Source: Opisthocomus hoazin
Lineage: Eukaryota > Chordata > Aves > Opisthocomiformes > Opisthocomidae
NCBI RefSeq assembly: GCF_030867145.1
Contig: NC_134415.1
Coordinates: 17,710,417-17,774,416 of the forward strand
Reading direction: 5' to 3'
DNA: 64,000 bases
In this document: positions 39,371 through 51,000 of the stretch, piece by piece
Layout: each line of letters begins with the position of its first letter
How positions within the stretch are numbered: position 1 is the first letter of the stretch
Notes under the pieces: generated by a model
Told to the model about the DNA's origin: nothing
The model's input: only the letters and a program-made list of their open reading frames with translations
The model's database searches: none
Translations under genes and position numbers: made by a program

Positions 39371-40029
39371 TGGTGTGACTGAGCCAGCCTCAGGGAGTTT
39401 CTTACACACCTCATCCCGTGGGGGAAATGATTTGAACTCCCAGTGGTGTTCATGGGGAGTTAAGCCCAAACCTCACAGGAGCCACCAAGCTGAACACCGG
39501 AGCTGGTGGCAATAGGTCATTGCCCCGTCCTTCTCCAGGGGCAAAGGTAGAAGGCACACTTGGGCTTGCCATGCCTTGGCTGTGCCTCTTACCTGCTGAG
39601 CAGAGCTATGGCATTGCAAGGAAGGTAGCAGCACTGTTCCCCTGGCTGTGCTTTTCACGGTGACTGGCTCCGGCAGCATGCTCTGAAAAGGCCTAGCAGC
39701 GGGAAGGAGGCAGGTGGAGGGTTGCCTGGTTGATGTATTGCAATGCTCTTAGCTGCTCATGGAGCAATAATTGTAGCTTACAGGCTCTGCAGAGATGTTT
39801 TAAAGATCTGCATTTTGTAGTCATACGTGCTCCTTGATTCACATGATAATTTTTCAGTTCCGAATGGAGAAGGTATTCACCCAGCTGCTTCCTTGGTGTG
39901 CTGGGCTGCCTAGGTAATCTTAATGAAATAGTTTGCATTCTTGGGATAGAAGATGGTCCACAGAGGCAAGACCTGACATGTGATCATCCCTAGGCAGGGA
40001 AAGATGGCCTTAGCCTGAAGGCCTAGGAT

Positions 40030-41108
40030 ATCCGAGCTACAGATGTTGTCTATCTGGACTGAGCTACAGATGTCATCTGTCTGGAATGCTGTTAGGCCTT
40101 TGACACAGTCTCTCAAAACATTCTTCTCTCTAAATTGGGGAGATATAGATTTGATGGGCAGACTGTTCGGTGGATGAGGAATTGATTGGATGGCCGCTTC
40201 CAGAGGGGAGTGGTCAACAGCTCAATGTCCAGATGGAGGTTAGTGGCAAGCAGTGTCCCTCATGGATCCATACTGGGACCTGTACTGTTTAAATTCTTCA
40301 TCAGTGATGTAGACAGTGGGATCGAGTGCACCCTCAGCAAGTTTGCAGATGATGTCAAGTGGATTGGTGCAGTTGACACACCTGAGGAACAGGATGCCAT
40401 CCAGAGGGACCTGGACCAGCTCGAAAAGTGGGCCTGTGTGAACATCATGAGGTTCAACAAGGCCAAGTGAAAGGTCCTGCACCTGGGTTGGGGCAACCGC
40501 TGGTATCAATACAGGCTGGAGGATGAAGGGGTTGAGAGCAGCCCTGACGAGAAGGACTTGGGGGTACTGGTGGATGGAAAGCTGGATATGAGCCAACAAA
40601 CTGCATTCACAGCCCAGAAGGCGAACCTTATCCTGGGCTGCATCAAAAGAAGTGTGGCCAGCAGGTCGAGGGAGGTGATTCTGTCCCTCTACTCTGCTCT
40701 GGTGAGACCTCACCTGGAGTCCTGTATTCAGCTCTGGAGCCCTCAGCACAGGAAGGACATGGAGCTGCTGGAACGGGTCCAGAAGAGGGCCACAAAAATG
40801 ATCAGAGGGCTGGAACACCTCTCCTGTGAGGACAGGCTGAGAGAGTTGGGGTTGTTCAGCCTGGAGAAGAGAAGGCTCTGGGGACACCTTATTGCAGCCT
40901 TTCAGTGCTTAAAGGGGGCTTATAAGAAAGACGGGGGCAGGCTTTTTAGTAGGGCCTGTTGCAGTAGGACAAGGGTTAATTTCTTTAAAGTAAAAGAGAG
41001 TAGATTTACACTAGATGTAAGGAAGAAATTTTTTACAGTGAGGATGGTGAAACACTGGAACAGTTTGCCCAGAGAGGTGGTAGATGCCCCATCCCTGGAA
41101 ACTTTCTA
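40030..41108 (+). repeat. CR1 LINE, ORF2 reverse transcriptase and C-terminal part, dead copy
   Basis: This is the best preserved CR1 in the window. A single reading frame runs from about 40060 to beyond 41100. It carries FDTVSQNILLSKLG, then GSILGPVLF, then the catalytic FADD box (40342-40353, TTTGCAGATGAT), then [45 protein letters not shown] and [12 protein letters not shown]. Three in-frame stops (TAG 40093, TGA 40183, TGA 40468) kill it, with no obvious frameshift. The 5' end shows a 27-base tandem duplication (40034-40060 and 40061-40087). The 3' end stops abruptly after SLETF, with no recognisable CR1 3'UTR or terminal octamer repeat. Confidence 0.93.
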
Positions 41109-41924
41109 TGTCTGTATGATCTATTACAACTCTTCTCTTTGGGATAGATGGTGAACCACATCCCTCTGCCACTCTCATTCCTTCTGGAAAGAAAGGATAA
41201 GGCAACATGTCTCACATGGAACCATCAATGCTGGTCTCAGGGAGCAGTGGTAAATGTGGCTGAGCTCTTCTGAGAGATGGTGAATACTAAGTGCAATATG
41301 GCATAGAAACAAGTCCAGTCTCCTCTGTTAAATCTATTAAAGAGTCATTAGCACTGAAGTATTTACTCTGCAGCTTCAGATAACTGAAGTTATTTTATAA
41401 TTTGGGCTTTCCTGTGAAAATGCTAAAGGTATGAGCGAGGTCAAGACGGCTGAAAACTGGCCACCTCTTCTGTCAAGAAGGGATACTTTAGTCAGATTTG
41501 CAAGAGGTAAAGCAACAGCCTCATCTGGCAGAAAGCAGGATGAATTCTCCTTTCCTCCAGAGGCATCAAGCTTCTTAGTCCTTGGGAACTGGCAGATGGC
41601 TGAACAATGCAGAGATCGAAATGAAAAACAATTAAAATTCCTTCTACCAGAATGCTGGAATTATCATATGAGAGTGTCTCTGCCGTCTCTCAGCCTGGTA
41701 TCTGTCCTCTTTCTCTTCCCAGCACCAAGGGTTGCAGAGAAGGATGTGGCAACTGCCGTGGTGGGCATCCTTAGGCTAGAACAAAGCACATGCCCAGGAG
41801 ACATCTCACTCGCCTCCTAGTCAAGCAGCAGAGGTCCTACACTGGGCCGGGAGGAGTTAAAAACCCTTCCAAAGACATTTTATTCTGTCAAGTGTAAAGG
41901 TGGTTATTTTCATTATTCATATCA
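41109..41924. other. Intergenic, no gene recognised
   Basis: Unique-looking sequence between two CR1 pieces. A 129-codon open frame (41431-41820, + strand) has no recognisable domain. Confidence 0.5.
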
Positions 41925-42200
41925 ATGGCTTTTCCTGTTCTGAATGCTGCTAAGCCTCTGTCCTCGGTAAAATCCCGTGGCAGTGAACTTCACAGGTTAA
42001 TTGTTCATTGTGTGAAAATAGTCTCTCCTTTATCAGTTCAAAATGCATTGCCTTTCACACTAATTTCATGTCCTCTGTTCAGGTACTATTGGGCAGTCTA
42101 TGTGAGGGAATGATTTACTTCTGCCCATCCAGATGTTATTTTGTACCTATTTTTTTCTGTCCCTTGTATTCATCTTCATTCTATATTACTCTGCCTCAGT
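41925..42200 (-). repeat. Ancient CR1 3'-end fragment, antisense
   Basis: GTGGCAGTGAACTTCACAGGTTAATTGTTCATTGTGTGAAAAT...CACTAATTTCATGTCC is the antisense of the ancient CR1 3' end, the same part as at 20680-21030 and 53290-53460. Confidence 0.65.
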
Positions 42201-43054
42201 CTCCCTATCTCTCCTAATTCAGAAGGCTCTACTGGCTTCTGATCGTTTTTGATATACTCTCTGTTCATACTGTGCTGTTTTGGAGGAAGAGCTGCCATAG
42301 TCAAACCGTAAAGATGGGACTCATCCCTGTGTGTCCCAGACTTCAATCCTGCAGAATCAAATAGGGCTGCACTGGCGTGGCACGATGACAGAGCAAGGAC
42401 AGGCCATAATCAGGCTTCTGTTCTTTGTGTCTCATCCTTTATGCACCCAGATGTTGTGTTGACCTTGGCGACACATAGTCCAGGTGGCATTGGCTTTATG
42501 GACACCCTTTGGGGTGCCACATCTGGCAAGGAAAGGTGTGCTTCCTACCAGCATTCCTTGCTGTGCCACACTCGCTTCTGTCATTAGAGTCCTGCGTCAT
42601 CACAGCTGTGGTCCTCCAACACATCACAAAGCAGAAGGCAGCTCCAAAATGAAGTCAGCTTCAAAGTCATGTTGCTGTAAAGTCTTCTTTTTTTTTGGTT
42701 GAGTTTCCTTTTATCTGTGTTTTAAAAATGGTTATCAAATGCAGCTTCCAGCTTTCTTTTCCATAGTCATGTGGTTTGAAAATCTATAGGGAGAAGGCAA
42801 GCTGAGATGCTCAGGAAATAGCGTGCCTCCAGGAAGTGAGGATTTGAGATTCCCTCATTTCCTAGCCATTAAATAGTATAAGATTTATGGAAGAAGATGA
42901 AGAACGATAACACAGGCTCAACTGGCTTTCCACAGTTTCCACCAGGACTGATAAACACAGACTTTCTTGTGATCTGAAGAGGTGGCAAAGGTACTCTTGT
43001 AATAGAGCTACATAAAGAGAGGAGGAGATAGCTAAAGTCTTCTTGCCTCTGTGA
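42201..43054. other. Intergenic, no gene recognised
   Basis: I see no exon or clear repeat. Confidence 0.5.
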
Positions 43055-43650
43055 TCACTTGTTAATCCTATTACCCATATAGGTGCTGCTGCATTTGAAA
43101 TCCCTTGCCAGATTGACCACTTGCTTGTATTTTAGCAGTTCTTTGAACCTGTTTTTGATCTTCAATAGCTCCTTACATCTTGCTTTTGACTGCTTTGCTT
43201 TCAAATGGTGCCAGTCAGCGTGAGCAGTGTGGATGGAGGCTTTTTGAAAGTCCAAATAAACCACCTCACTTTTCCTTTGTCTGCTGTTTTGCTGACATGT
43301 ACAAAGCATCCTAGTAGATGTGTGAGGCATGAATACTTTTGCTGAAGCAGTGTTGGTTTGTTCCTGTTATATCGCCACTGTCATCTAGATGTTTTATTCT
43401 TTGTGCTTTAATTATCTTTTCAGCTAATTTGCCTAGTTGAGAGTAAGGCTCATTGGTCTGTAATTCCCAGGATCACCACTAATGCCAATTTTAAAGATAG
43501 ATATGCCTTTACTGCCCTCTAATCCTCCTTCAATACCGTAGCTTATTTTAATGAAATATCATAAGAATTAGAAGACCTGGATAAACCACTGGGGCTCTGT
43601 GCCTTTGTGATCCATGGATGCATTAAGTTGTTCCTGCACCTGTTCTCTCA
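43055..43650 (-). repeat. Ancient CR1-like LINE fragment, RT N-terminal region, antisense
   Basis: On the - strand from about 43650 downward, broken frames give a VQEQLN-like piece, then an IFKIG-like piece, GDPGNYRPMSLT, LGKLAEKIIKAQRIKHL and, near 43230-43260, VVYLDFQKA. All are landmarks of the N-terminal half of a LINE reverse transcriptase. After YLDFQKA the text changes to a NLARDFK...NRINK segment (to 43055), which resembles the part of CR1 ORF2 that lies before the RT domain. The copy is therefore either rearranged or two pieces side by side. Confidence 0.7.
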
Positions 43651-46600
43651 GCCTCTCAGTGCTCTGCAATCCCTTTTCCATTTTGCCTGACAAGAGTGAT
43701 TCTGGACTGTCCTCATCTTTATACTCCCCTGTCCCCCAAATGTGTGCTGAGGAGAGAGCACCTTCTTTCCCTACAGTGTCTTTCCTCATTCTAGCAGTCC
43801 CTTGCAGTTGGCTTTTGGCAATTCTTCCTGCTCCTGGCAGTGCCTTGAACAGAGATGTCCCAGCTGTTTTGATCCACGGACCGACAGTTGTGGTTCCCCA
43901 GTGCTGGTACAGACCAGCACCCACCTCGAGATGTAAGGCCTCAGATGGCCAATGTGCACTCCTTACTCCTCTTTACCTCCCCAAGGCTGGCATGAAGGCT
44001 GTGAAGGGAAACTGCCTTGTTGCAAAGCTAATTTCTTCAAGACTGAGTCTCTGCTATCACTTTTGTGGTGCTCTGGAGAGGCTTTTGGGGCTAGCATTTC
44101 CCCAGGTCAGCTCCCTCACAGCAGCAGAACTGCTGCAGGCTGGTGCCTAGGCAGGACCTGCATTTCAGTCAGTGGGAGCAAAGGGGGGATAAATTGCATG
44201 AAATCACTTTCTGAGTCTGCAGGCTGCTGCCGTCTTGTTTCTTGCTTCCTTCAGTAGTGCTGGGATTGCATGAGATGAGGAGAAGAGCCCCAGGGAAGAA
44301 AAGGTCTTCAGCGTTTGAAGACTGCAGGGTTTGGTGGCTAAATCAGGTGGGGGGCTGAAGAGTTTGCTGGGGATCTAAGCCAGGGGAAATGCTGTGCTGT
44401 GAGTGCTGGAGGGGTAAGACAGAAGTCTTTCCTGTTGGAGGCATGAGATGCTCCATGGTACCTCCAAGCCCAGGTGCAAGAGGTGGAAGAAGCTTTGCGT
44501 GGGCTACATCAGGGGCTTGCACAAGAGTCTATTGTTGTCTAGCTTCCCTCAGCACCACAAAGAGGGTGACACATGCTGAGGGCCTTACAAATGACTTTAC
44601 GGGTGAATAAAGCCTGGGGCAGATCAGTTATTAAAACTAGATCCTGTATGAGGCATAAAAGGAGACAGGTACATTGCCTTTTCCTTCACCTCCTCCCATG
44701 CTGAACTGCTCTTTTCAACTCGGATTGATTTATCTACATAAGAATGACATTTAAGGGCAATCTGTTTACATTTGGTACATAGCAATTTATAATCCATATC
44801 TACACCTTGTTTAATCCTGCTGCTCTAAAGCAAGTCTCTTTATCATCAGCTGGAAGGCTCAGTAAGTGAAATGATACATCTTTGCTCATTAAAAACACAA
44901 CTCCCCTTCTCTGTGATGAGTATGTAGCATAAAACATTTTAGCATCCCATTTGCTTTTCATTTTCTCATGCTCACTATCTGTCAAATGAGTCTTTTGCCT
45001 CTTAATATACTGATTTTGTATGTGTATGCATCTGCCTTTCAACAGCCTGCTCCATTCCTGTACGCTGCTACATCTGAAATCCAGTGGTGGTTTCTAAACA
45101 GTGACTCAGATGACCCCCAGATGAATTTTCTCCTACATTTCCTGGTAAGGTCACCCCTAGGAACTTTAATATATGTGTCTGAGACCTCTTAGTATGACAT
45201 TAAAAGATATACTCTGTCTTGCTGGCACAAGATAAGCTGTGGTGGCTAATCACACATCTAAATCACACCATGATCATCAGCAGTGTCACAGCTGACTACC
45301 TCTGCGTCCAAATCTATCTGAAGATGGGGCAAACATGGTTTAACAACGTCATTTGCAGTGCTCCACAGGAGGCAACCAGCTCATCCAGCTTGGACTGCCT
45401 AATGTTTAGGGGTGGGATCAAGAAGGCACCAAATGTTTGGTGTGGAGTAAGGGCTCAGTGCTCCCATGTTAGCCAGCAGAGATGGAGTCAAGGCAGCCAG
45501 CACAGTCTGGAGGGCAACACAGCTCCCCAGAGGGAAATGCTGTGCAGTGAGCCTGCATTGGCAAAGGTGGGATTTAGTTGCCAAAATACAGGTGCCTTGT
45601 GCTGTTTGAGACACCTTGCGGCATCCAGGGGGTTCACACTGGACCCACAACCCCCTGAGGAGCAGCCCAGAGAGGCTGGGAGTCTGCAGAGACATCATAG
45701 CAGAGTGGTGAATGGATTAACTATGTGGGAAACATGTTACCTTGGTCTCTTGTGATGGGTTCAGCCTGATTTTGAGATGCAAAAAAGATTATTAAAATCA
45801 AGTATTAAGTGGTTTGTAGTCATTGATACTATGACAGTAGGCATCAATATAACCTCAGGGTCCAAACTCAGACAGTGGTATCTGAACATCCTCACCCTTC
45901 TGCATGATGTCAAATTGGTTTAGATGTGGAGACGACAAGGTTCAAAAAATTTGTACAGGGCTGTCAAACTTAAAAATGCAAGTCCTTATGAATGCCATTA
46001 GAAATGCCCATTTTTGTAAGCACTGAACAAGCATCAGAATCTGCTTCTTTGCTCAACAGGATTTCTGGTACAGAGTGGGGGAAAAAAAACCATAAAATAA
46101 AGGCAAGTTTTGATATCCCCAGCAGAGAGCCAGATATCTCTTTATACCCATCCACCTAATGCCTGCCTGCACACAGTCAGTGTCCTGAGGACATGTACTG
46201 ATGACACAACTTCTGGAGAGCTGGATTATTGCACAGATACTTTCTGAAGTTTTTTTCTGTGTGTGCATAGAAAATAATCTGGCAGCAGCAGCATGTAAGA
46301 AACCTGCCTGGGTAGCTAAGGGACAAATGAGGACAACGTGTTTAATTTTAACTGTCGATGCTACATGCTGTCCTCATTTGTTTCTCAGCCAAGATACTAG
46401 CATGTTTTTCTCTTAATTTGATCTACTACTCCTAACCCACTTTATTTCTAGCACAACCTTTCACCACAACAGTTACCCATCTGCCAGCTGACCAACCTTT
46501 CTTAATGCAGGGAATAAAATAAGTCCCTCTGTGCTGGAGCTCCCGAAAGCCCTAGACCAAACCTGTGGGTGATGCCTGTAGGAGAAGCAGTCCTGGTGCC

Positions 46601-47049
46601 ACCTGGGAGAGTCTCTGAGCATCCTGCACCTGCCAGGCATCAGCCACCAAGGGCTGCCCCCTTCTCATTCCCAGCCTGGCCCTTCTCAATTTGCTTTCTG
46701 GCTAGAGACAGCTGTATTAAACTATCAGCATGTTCTTGCTCTTTAGATGGCCAGCTGAGAGCATCAGGTACCAGACAGCTGAGCAATCACATCAGAGTGG
46801 AAGCCGACTTCAAATACTGGATGTGGTCACTTTAGGAAGCATGGGTAATTTGCATTTCTAAACACCGAAAGGCTTGCATGCAAATGACAAGCAGCTGGCA
46901 TGGAGCTTTGATACATCCTTCAAACTGTGAGTAGCACCCGACTAGAGATTAGCAAAGGTAGTATCTCTAGTTAATAAGAGCAATAAATGTGCTCTGGGCA
47001 GGTACATGGTGGTGTCTGACCTCAGCAATATTTAAAGCTTTTCAGCAAC
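43651..47049. other. Intergenic, no gene recognised
   Basis: There is an AT-rich part at 44690-45180. A 178-codon + strand frame at 43614-44150 overlaps antisense LINE sequence and shows no domain. I see no other structure. Confidence 0.5.
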
Positions 47050-48035
47050 TTGTGAAGGATGGACAAATTAGCAGAGGTAAGTGGAAAAGGTCATACAGTG
47101 AAACCAGAGTTTTGCCCTGGGCAGATCGTAGCAGAGTAATCTGATATCTTTGAGAAGGCAACTGGTTTTCTAGATGAAAGAGATACAGGAGACCTGTTTA
47201 TGCTTCAAATACATTTTTGGTAGGATGCCACTGAGAAACCTGTGGAGCTGAAGTATTTGGAGATCAGTAGAGCTGACAATTAGGGGAAAAAACAGGCTTA
47301 AGAGGAAATGACAGCAGAATGTGTACACAAGAGTGTACTGACCAGGCTTCAGGATCTGGTGGTGTTTCTTAGGATTAATCTTAGGACTGATCTAATATTT
47401 TCATTAATGGAAGCATAGGTGTCCTCTGGTAGAATTTGATATTCACACAACGGTGGGAGACATCAGCAGGACAGAAGGGGATCAGAATTTCATGCAGCAG
47501 AAATTGGGTCACTTTGAAGACTGGAATAATAGAGAGGTAATAAGGTCTGATACTACAAAATGCAGTGTCTGAAGGTCTGAGAAACTTCTTATGAAAAGCT
47601 TGGCTGTAAGCTGGGGGTCCATGTCTTTGAAACAGTTGGGAAGATAGAGATCCTGGGGAAGCTACTGCATCATATTGGCTGGCAAAAATGACGACTTGTT
47701 GCTCATCAGCGTGTACAAATACCTGAAGAGAGGGTACAAAGAAGGCAGAGCCAGGCTCTTTTCAGTGGTGCTCAGTGGCAGGACAAGAGGCAATGTGCAC
47801 AAACTGAAACATAGGTGGTTCTTGCACATCAGGAAACACTTTTTCAATGTGAGGGTGACCAAGCAGTGGCATAGGTTGCCCAGAGAGGTGGTGGAGTCTC
47901 CATCCTTGGAAATATTCAGAAGCTGTCTGAACACAGTCCAGGATCACTGGCTCTGGGTGGCCGTGCTTGAGCAAGGGGGTTGGACAAGATGACTTTCAGA
48001 GGTGCCTTCCAACCTCCATGTTTCTGTGATTCTGT
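47050..48035 (+). repeat. Old CR1 LINE copy
   Basis: The 5' part is eroded but still shows the RT landmarks at DNA level: TTTGAGAAGGCAACTGGTTTTCTAGATGAAAG near 47150 and CTGATCTAATATTTTCATTAATG near 47390. The 3' part is better kept from 47675 (YKYLKRGYKEG.ARLFS, VTKQWHRLPREVVESPSLEIF). It ends with the CR1 3'UTR text GGGGGTTGGACAAGATGACTTTCAGAGG and CCAACCTCCATGTTTCTGTGATTCTGTG. The orientation is + and it is not active. Confidence 0.85.
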
Positions 48036-51000
48036 GTGAAAATGATACGGCCAGGAGAAAGGCAATTGCCAGTCCTCTCAAATAAGGTATTTCCTGCAAA
48101 GAATGGCAATTGCTACTGCCATCAGAAGGTCTGCTTACGAATAAAAGTAGGCTGGAAAAAGGCTCTGTGAGCACTGGAAAGCAGTGAGGTTCTGCAGTAT
48201 TTTCTTAGCAGATGTAATGGGGAGAAAAAAGCTCCAGTGGGGTTTAAGAAGGAACTTGTCGACGTATAAGAGGAATACGGTCATTTGATTGCCAGAGGGA
48301 GTAGGGGATTGGGCTCAGGTATTTCAGTTGCAACCCTGTATTTTTAAACTGCCAGGAAGGACAAATTCACCTTTTAGGGTATTTCTCCAAACCTGAAGCT
48401 TGAAAGAGTGTCCCTTGGCATAAGCAGGTCAGTGTTATGTTTTATATTCTTTCCCTTTCCAGATCATCATTTTTAAGCCCTGGCGGAAAGTTCACCTCTT
48501 CCTGTTGGCTTCCTAAATTGGGAAAAATACAGACATAGCAGACTTATAATACAATCTTCCATGCTTTTCTAGGTTGCTGTAAGTCTAGGTTTGGGGAAAT
48601 CAAATGTGTCACTATAATTGGCCTGAGCTGCCTCCCTGATGCTCCCTGCCAGAGATTTGTGCAGTATTTCCTGTTATCAGAGGGTTATCTTTTCCCGTAA
48701 TATACCAAATATCTTTAACAGTACTCTCTGGGAAAATGTCTCCGTTCAGCAGTTTCACACCTCTGGGCAACCTGCTAAGAAATGCAGCACTCTGTTGGCA
48801 TGAGCAGTGAGCTAAAGTGAACATTATACACACTGCACTGGGAAATGTTTGTCTGCCTGCTCTGAATTTTCCTGCTCTGGCATGGTGGCTTACACCCTTC
48901 ATGGGTCGCTTTGCTTCCACCTTTGCTCTCCTGGAGTTGTCACTAGCCTGCCTGGGGAGGAGGCTGGCGGGGAGAGAGGTAGAGGTGTGCAGGTGCTGCA
49001 TCACTTGGAGGTGAGAGGAGCTGGGGAGAGGAGACCCTAGGACATCTCTGTGAGCTGACTCCCACGTGTGGGCTCTGTTGTCCCTCCCTCTGCTTGCTGT
49101 GCCTCTGTATATGCCTGGCATGGACATTGGCGTGTGCCTTGCAGTGCAAAGCTGCCTGAGCACCAGCCAGCTCGCTGCAGGACTCAGAGCACTACGGAGC
49201 TGAGGTTTCCAAGAGAGAAGCTGATTCCAGACAGGTCTGGACATGCACACCCCAACCTCTGCCATGAACCCTAGGCCAGCCACTGCAGCCAAACTCTTAC
49301 TGCTGGAAGATTATAAACACAGGAGGGAGAGAGAGGAAATTCAGGTACCTTCATCCAGGCAAGGATTTGATCAGTGCATCCTAATGCTCAGCCCCGCACT
49401 CATGTGCTGGTCAATGTTGCATCTTACTTCAGGTTAATGGAGGAGCTGTGGCGTAGGGTTAACTGCAAGCCATAGGGAACAAAACAGTGATGTATCTGTC
49501 AGCTGAGAAAGATAATTTCTTTTGTTTTTTCCTTTGGTACAGAGCTGTGTATTTTACTGACAGCTTCAGCTGTAAAAGAGCAACAGAAAGGTGTTTGTAC
49601 TGGGAGACAATAATCCGTGACACGCTGGGGATGTGTGCTACTCCGCTCTCTGTGTCGTAGATAACAGCAATGTCACAGTGCATCTCCTCAGCCGAACAAC
49701 AACACCACCACAGCAGCAACCCAAATGCTGCAGCTCAGGGTAATGATGCCACTGCACTTGCGGCTATCACTTAGAGATCTTCTTCTTTCTCTGAATGTGC
49801 TGCGTGTGTTCAGCTTTCCCGGTTGTGGTACACAGTCAGGTCAGCTTACAGAGCCTGAGATGTTGGCTTTTAGTTCAGCTTTCTAGTGCTGCTGGGAACA
49901 CTCAGAATCTGAAAAATGAGAAAGGATCCTGTTTGCATCGCTCCTGCTGCTAACAGCATTTTGTGGCTATGGCCAGAGTTTCACCTGGCCAGGGTCACAT
50001 TGGGTGAAAGACGCAGCACCTGGGAGCCTCCGTTGCAGCCGGTGCTCAGAGCCTTCTTCAGCCTTGCCTTGCTCTAGGACTCCCATCAAAGCTGGGGCTG
50101 AAGCCAAAAGCTTTCTAGGTGAGAAGGATGGTGGGATCAGCCTGGGATGCTGCTACATCTCCTAACTTAGCCCAGAAGTGACTTAACTGGAGAGCAAAGG
50201 TTCACCCGTGTGCCCCGAGGCTCACTGGTGCCCACCAGAGCAACACCAACGGCAGTGCCTGCGCTTCTCATGTGCAGGTGAATTGTGTTTCACTGGACCA
50301 GGTCTGGAGCTTGTCTGTGCCCTCAGTTAGCTGTAGCCCACAGCTGGTCCAGGCTTGCCCACTATCTGCACTATAAACTCCAGCTTGGGCCAGGAGATTG
50401 CCCCAGCATAGGCAACAGGCTGTTATTGTATGCTGGATAAATTGAACACGGACTGGGTCAAGCCTGGGTACAAGGGATGTCCCAAGCTTGGTACCTCCCA
50501 CAGACATTGCAGGTCTAAACTACCAGCAGCACCGTGGACAAAAGCATGTGGATCATAGAGCACTAAGGGCTTGTGACCTTCACAAACCTTGTATTTCTTC
50601 TCTCACAGTGTGTAATACAGACTGACTGAAGTGGGACAAATGTCCCCAGGAATAGGTAATAACTTCAGGTTTATTTCTGTCACCCTTGGAAGAGTCCAGC
50701 ACTGCCCAGTGCCAAGAACTGGTTACACTGAGCCCATCGGTTCTTCTTTTTTCGTGGAAGCAGGCTGAGCTGCTGCTTCTTAAGACTTAGGAGATTGTAG
50801 AGAATATTTCAAGGCTTATTGCACCAAAGCCTCCCGCACTTCAGAGCTTCGATACACATAATATGGAAACAAACCCAAGTTTCGCCTTTTCTAATTACTG
50901 CTCAGTGCTTGAGATGTCTCTCACATTTCTGGCTGCCATGGAAAGGTGGTGATGTGGAAAACTGATGTATATTAAAAGAGCGCTGATTTGGCTCCCTGTT

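Noticed and set aside
43614..44150. 178-codon + strand frame
   Set aside because: Its first part is antisense to a LINE fragment and the rest shows no domain; the opposite strand is also open.
45219..45755. 178-codon + strand frame
   Set aside because: No domain, no splice or poly(A) context, and overlapping frames on the other strand.
45760..45965. Possible further CR1 scrap
   Set aside because: A few words resemble CR1 but no collinear set of landmarks could be followed.
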